Position numbers and translations under genes: made by a program
The notes under the pieces: model-generated
Databases searched by the model: none
What the model was told of the DNA's origin: nothing
Seen by the model: the letters and a program-made list of their open reading frames with translations, nothing else
In this document: one piece after another, positions 6,122 through 6,514 of the stretch
Layout of the letters: the number at the start of each line of letters is the position of its first letter
Numbering within the stretch: the stretch's first letter is position 1
NCBI GenBank assembly: GCA_002321335.1
Contig: DCMG01000015.1
Coordinates: 1-6,514 of the forward strand
Reading direction: 5' to 3'
Length of the DNA stretch: 6,514 nucleotides
DNA from: Bacteroidales bacterium UBA1628
Lineage (GTDB): Bacteria > Bacteroidota > Bacteroidia > Bacteroidales > UBA932

Positions 6122-6514
6122 ATGAACAAGAAAATATTCAGAATATTCACTACGGCGGTTGTCGCTTTTGCCGGAATCGCCTGCACCTCGAACTACGAGG
6201 AGATCAACAGGAATCCGTACGGTGTCTCCGATGAAGAGATGCAGAGGGACGGGTACATCATCCGCGCGTCCCTTGTGGGAATCGCGAACGGTGTGATCTC
6301 TCCGGACGTGAACACGACCCAGTTCACCGAGTGTCTTCTCGGCGGCACTCAGGGTGGGTATATGGCTGATGCCAACGCTGGTTTCTCCAACACCATCTCC
6401 AATTACAACCCGACTGACAATTGGACGAACGTGTTCATGCAGAGTGACAGGATCATCCCGGTGATCTACACGAACTACAAGCAGTTGCATCAGGTGACGG
6501 ACGATCCTGTTATC
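6122..6514 (+). CDS. SusD/RagB-like nutrient-binding outer-membrane lipoprotein, 3'-truncated by the window edge
   Basis: This surface lipoprotein would act as the substrate-binding lid of the SusC-like transporter encoded just upstream. The visible 131 residues stay open to the window end; full family members are about 500 residues. A lipoprotein signal peptide is seen: MNKKIFRIF, a hydrophobic stretch, then AGIAC with the lipidated Cys21. The -3 residue is Gly, a loose lipobox. The mature start CTSNYEEINRNPYGVSDEEM and the later TQFTECLLGG and NPTDNWTNVF stretches resemble the SusD-like_2 (PF12771) branch rather than classical SusD; this is recalled similarity, not a search. The ATG at 6122 was chosen over the in-frame ATG at 6116 for its spacing from GGGAGG. 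The 14-base gap to the transporter stop indicates one operon. The missing C-terminal part prevents any statement about ligand residues. Confidence 0.88.
   Translation, partial: MNKKIFRIFTTAVVAFAGIACTSNYEEINRNPYGVSDEEMQRDGYIIRASLVGIANGVISPDVNTTQFTECLLGGTQGGYMADANAGFSNTISNYNPTDNWTNVFMQSDRIIPVIYTNYKQLHQVTDDPVI

Noticed and set aside
6104..6490. 128-residue open frame on the - strand opposite the SusD-like gene
   Set aside because: The + strand encodes a recognisable lipoprotein with signal peptide and family motifs; the antisense product shows no recognisable domain and no promoter.

Overview
The window looks like a chromosome segment from a member of the Bacteroidetes, most likely order Bacteroidales. 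The evidence is a SusC/SusD-type outer-membrane pair, a Bacteroidetes-style ECF sigma factor with a FecR-like anti-sigma factor, a TAnnTTTG-type promoter box, and AT-rich leaders without a Shine-Dalgarno site at most starts. Genus and species cannot be read from the sequence.

Layout: (1) 1-870, the 3' part of a housekeeping class II fructose-bisphosphate aldolase gene on the + strand. Its 3' UTR holds a small hairpin and then a strong intrinsic terminator (916-952). (2) 999-1574, an ECF sigma factor gene on the - strand, converging on the aldolase gene. (3) 1575-1709, a 135-bp divergent control region with a good Bacteroidetes promoter box for the sigma gene. (4) 1710-2675, a FecR-like membrane anti-sigma factor on the + strand. 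(5) 2727-6107, a complete SusC/RagA-family TonB-dependent transporter that carries an extra N-terminal STN signalling domain. (6) 6122-6514, the 5' part of a SusD/RagB-like lipoprotein gene that runs off the window.

Inferred working model: the SusD-like lipoprotein and the SusC-like transporter capture a nutrient at the cell surface. Substrate binding is relayed through the periplasmic STN domain to the periplasmic part of the FecR-like protein. That protein controls the sigma factor, which then activates the transport genes. The architecture is a known Bacteroidetes theme. The substrate is not visible, because no enzyme genes lie inside the window. The less usual points are the divergent placement of sigma and anti-sigma genes, the matching two-half STN-like pattern in the anti-sigma C-terminus and the transporter N-terminus, and the hydrophobic tail of the sigma factor. 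I see no insertion sequence, CRISPR array, tRNA or rRNA.
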